A DNA stretch of 5,860 nt from Patescibacteria group bacterium (lineage in GTDB: Bacteria; Patescibacteriota; WWE3; UBA101185; UBA10185): assembly GCA_018818485.1 (NCBI GenBank), contig JAHIRX010000011.1, forward strand, positions 1 through 5,860, written 5' to 3'. The position numbers and the translations under genes are program-made. This document shows, in pieces, positions 5,679-5,860 of this stretch (within the stretch, counting starts at the first letter, position 1; each line of letters begins with the position of its first letter). The notes below the pieces were generated by a model, which was not told where the DNA came from, did no database searches, and saw only the letters and a program-made list of their open reading frames with translations.

Positions 5679-5860
5679 CTACCACCAATCTACAGGCAAC
5701 CTCTTACCCCTTTTAGACAAAATAATAATGTAGACAACCATTATTGGGCCGAATAGTATATTTATTGGCACCCAGAGAATATTTCTTGGGGCTTTTGAAT
5801 AAATATATATGGTATATATAGTTCCTAGTGTCAAATATATAACTATTAAGAACTTTAAAA
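5679..5860 (-). CDS. Membrane protein of unknown function, C-terminal part only (cut by window edge)
   Basis: An open frame enters at the window edge and ends with TAG at 5681-5679, leaving 59 codons. The peptide has a hydrophobic segment (LKFLIVIYLTLGTIYTIYIY), a short polar link SKAPRN, a second hydrophobic segment (about residues 27-47, LWVPINILFGPIMVVYIIIL) and a basic tail SKRGKRLPVDWW. This is two membrane helices with a positive cytoplasmic-type end. I do not recognise the family. Support for a real gene comes from the membrane-like composition, the lack of stops while the other two frames on this strand are broken, and the 2-nt gap to the HAD start, which suggests co-transcription. 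Confidence 0.6.
   Translation of the reverse strand, partial: LKFLIVIYLTLGTIYTIYIYSKAPRNILWVPINILFGPIMVVYIIILSKRGKRLPVDWW
5682..5686 (-). promoter_or_regulatory. Shine-Dalgarno site for the HAD gene
   Basis: GGTGG on the minus strand, 5 nt before the ATG at 5676 and one mismatch from GGAGG. It lies within the final codons of the upstream membrane-protein gene and decides the start in favour of the ATG over the TTG and GTG just upstream. Confidence 0.5.

Noticed and set aside
5677..5688. TTG at 5688 as the start of the HAD gene
   Set aside because: It would overlap the upstream gene and adds only four non-conserved residues; the ATG at 5676 has a GGTGG ribosome binding site at good spacing.

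Overview
The window is AT-rich, gene-dense bacterial DNA around a chromosomal replication origin. Every gene I can support is on the minus strand, so transcription runs from the high-coordinate end to the low-coordinate end. TGA ends three genes (twice inside ATGA stop/start overlaps), which fits the standard bacterial code and argues against lineages that read TGA as glycine. Low GC, tight packing, a MurT/GatD pair, an O-antigen-ligase-like protein and a divergent dnaA neighbourhood without dnaN together suggest a Patescibacteria/CPR genome (Microgenomates or Katanobacteria would fit). That placement is inference; a Gram-positive relative cannot be excluded from this window.

Layout in transcription order: (1) 5860-5679, the C-terminal end of an unidentified small membrane protein, cut by the window edge. 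(2) 5676-4933, a HAD-superfamily phosphatase/phosphomutase-like hydrolase, starting 2 nt after the previous stop. (3) 4878-3484, dnaA, the replication initiator, complete with all four domains; a perfect DnaA box lies at its 5' end and overlaps an alternative GTG start. (4) 3483-3260, a 224-bp intergenic region that reads as oriC: clustered DnaA boxes, then a box / GC-rich spacer / DnaA-trio / AT-rich series laid out like the Bacillus subtilis basal unwinding system. (5) 3259-2120 murT, (6) 2123-1374 gatD and (7) 1377-133, an O-antigen ligase/polymerase-like membrane protein, joined by two ATGA overlaps and probably one operon. (8) 94-1, the signal peptide and first residues of a lipoprotein, cut by the window edge, with a possible -10 element very close to its start codon.

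How it fits together: DnaA made from 4878-3484 would load on the boxes just downstream of its own gene, open the AT-rich stretch, and probably bind the box at its own start to control its synthesis. On the other side of the origin, MurT/GatD would amidate the D-glutamate of lipid II, and the Wzy/WaaL-like protein would join or polymerise lipid-linked glycans, giving a cell-envelope operon beside oriC where many bacteria carry dnaN. The points most worth checking are the BUS-like origin, the MurT without its usual four-cysteine zinc ribbon, and the DnaA box on the dnaA start.
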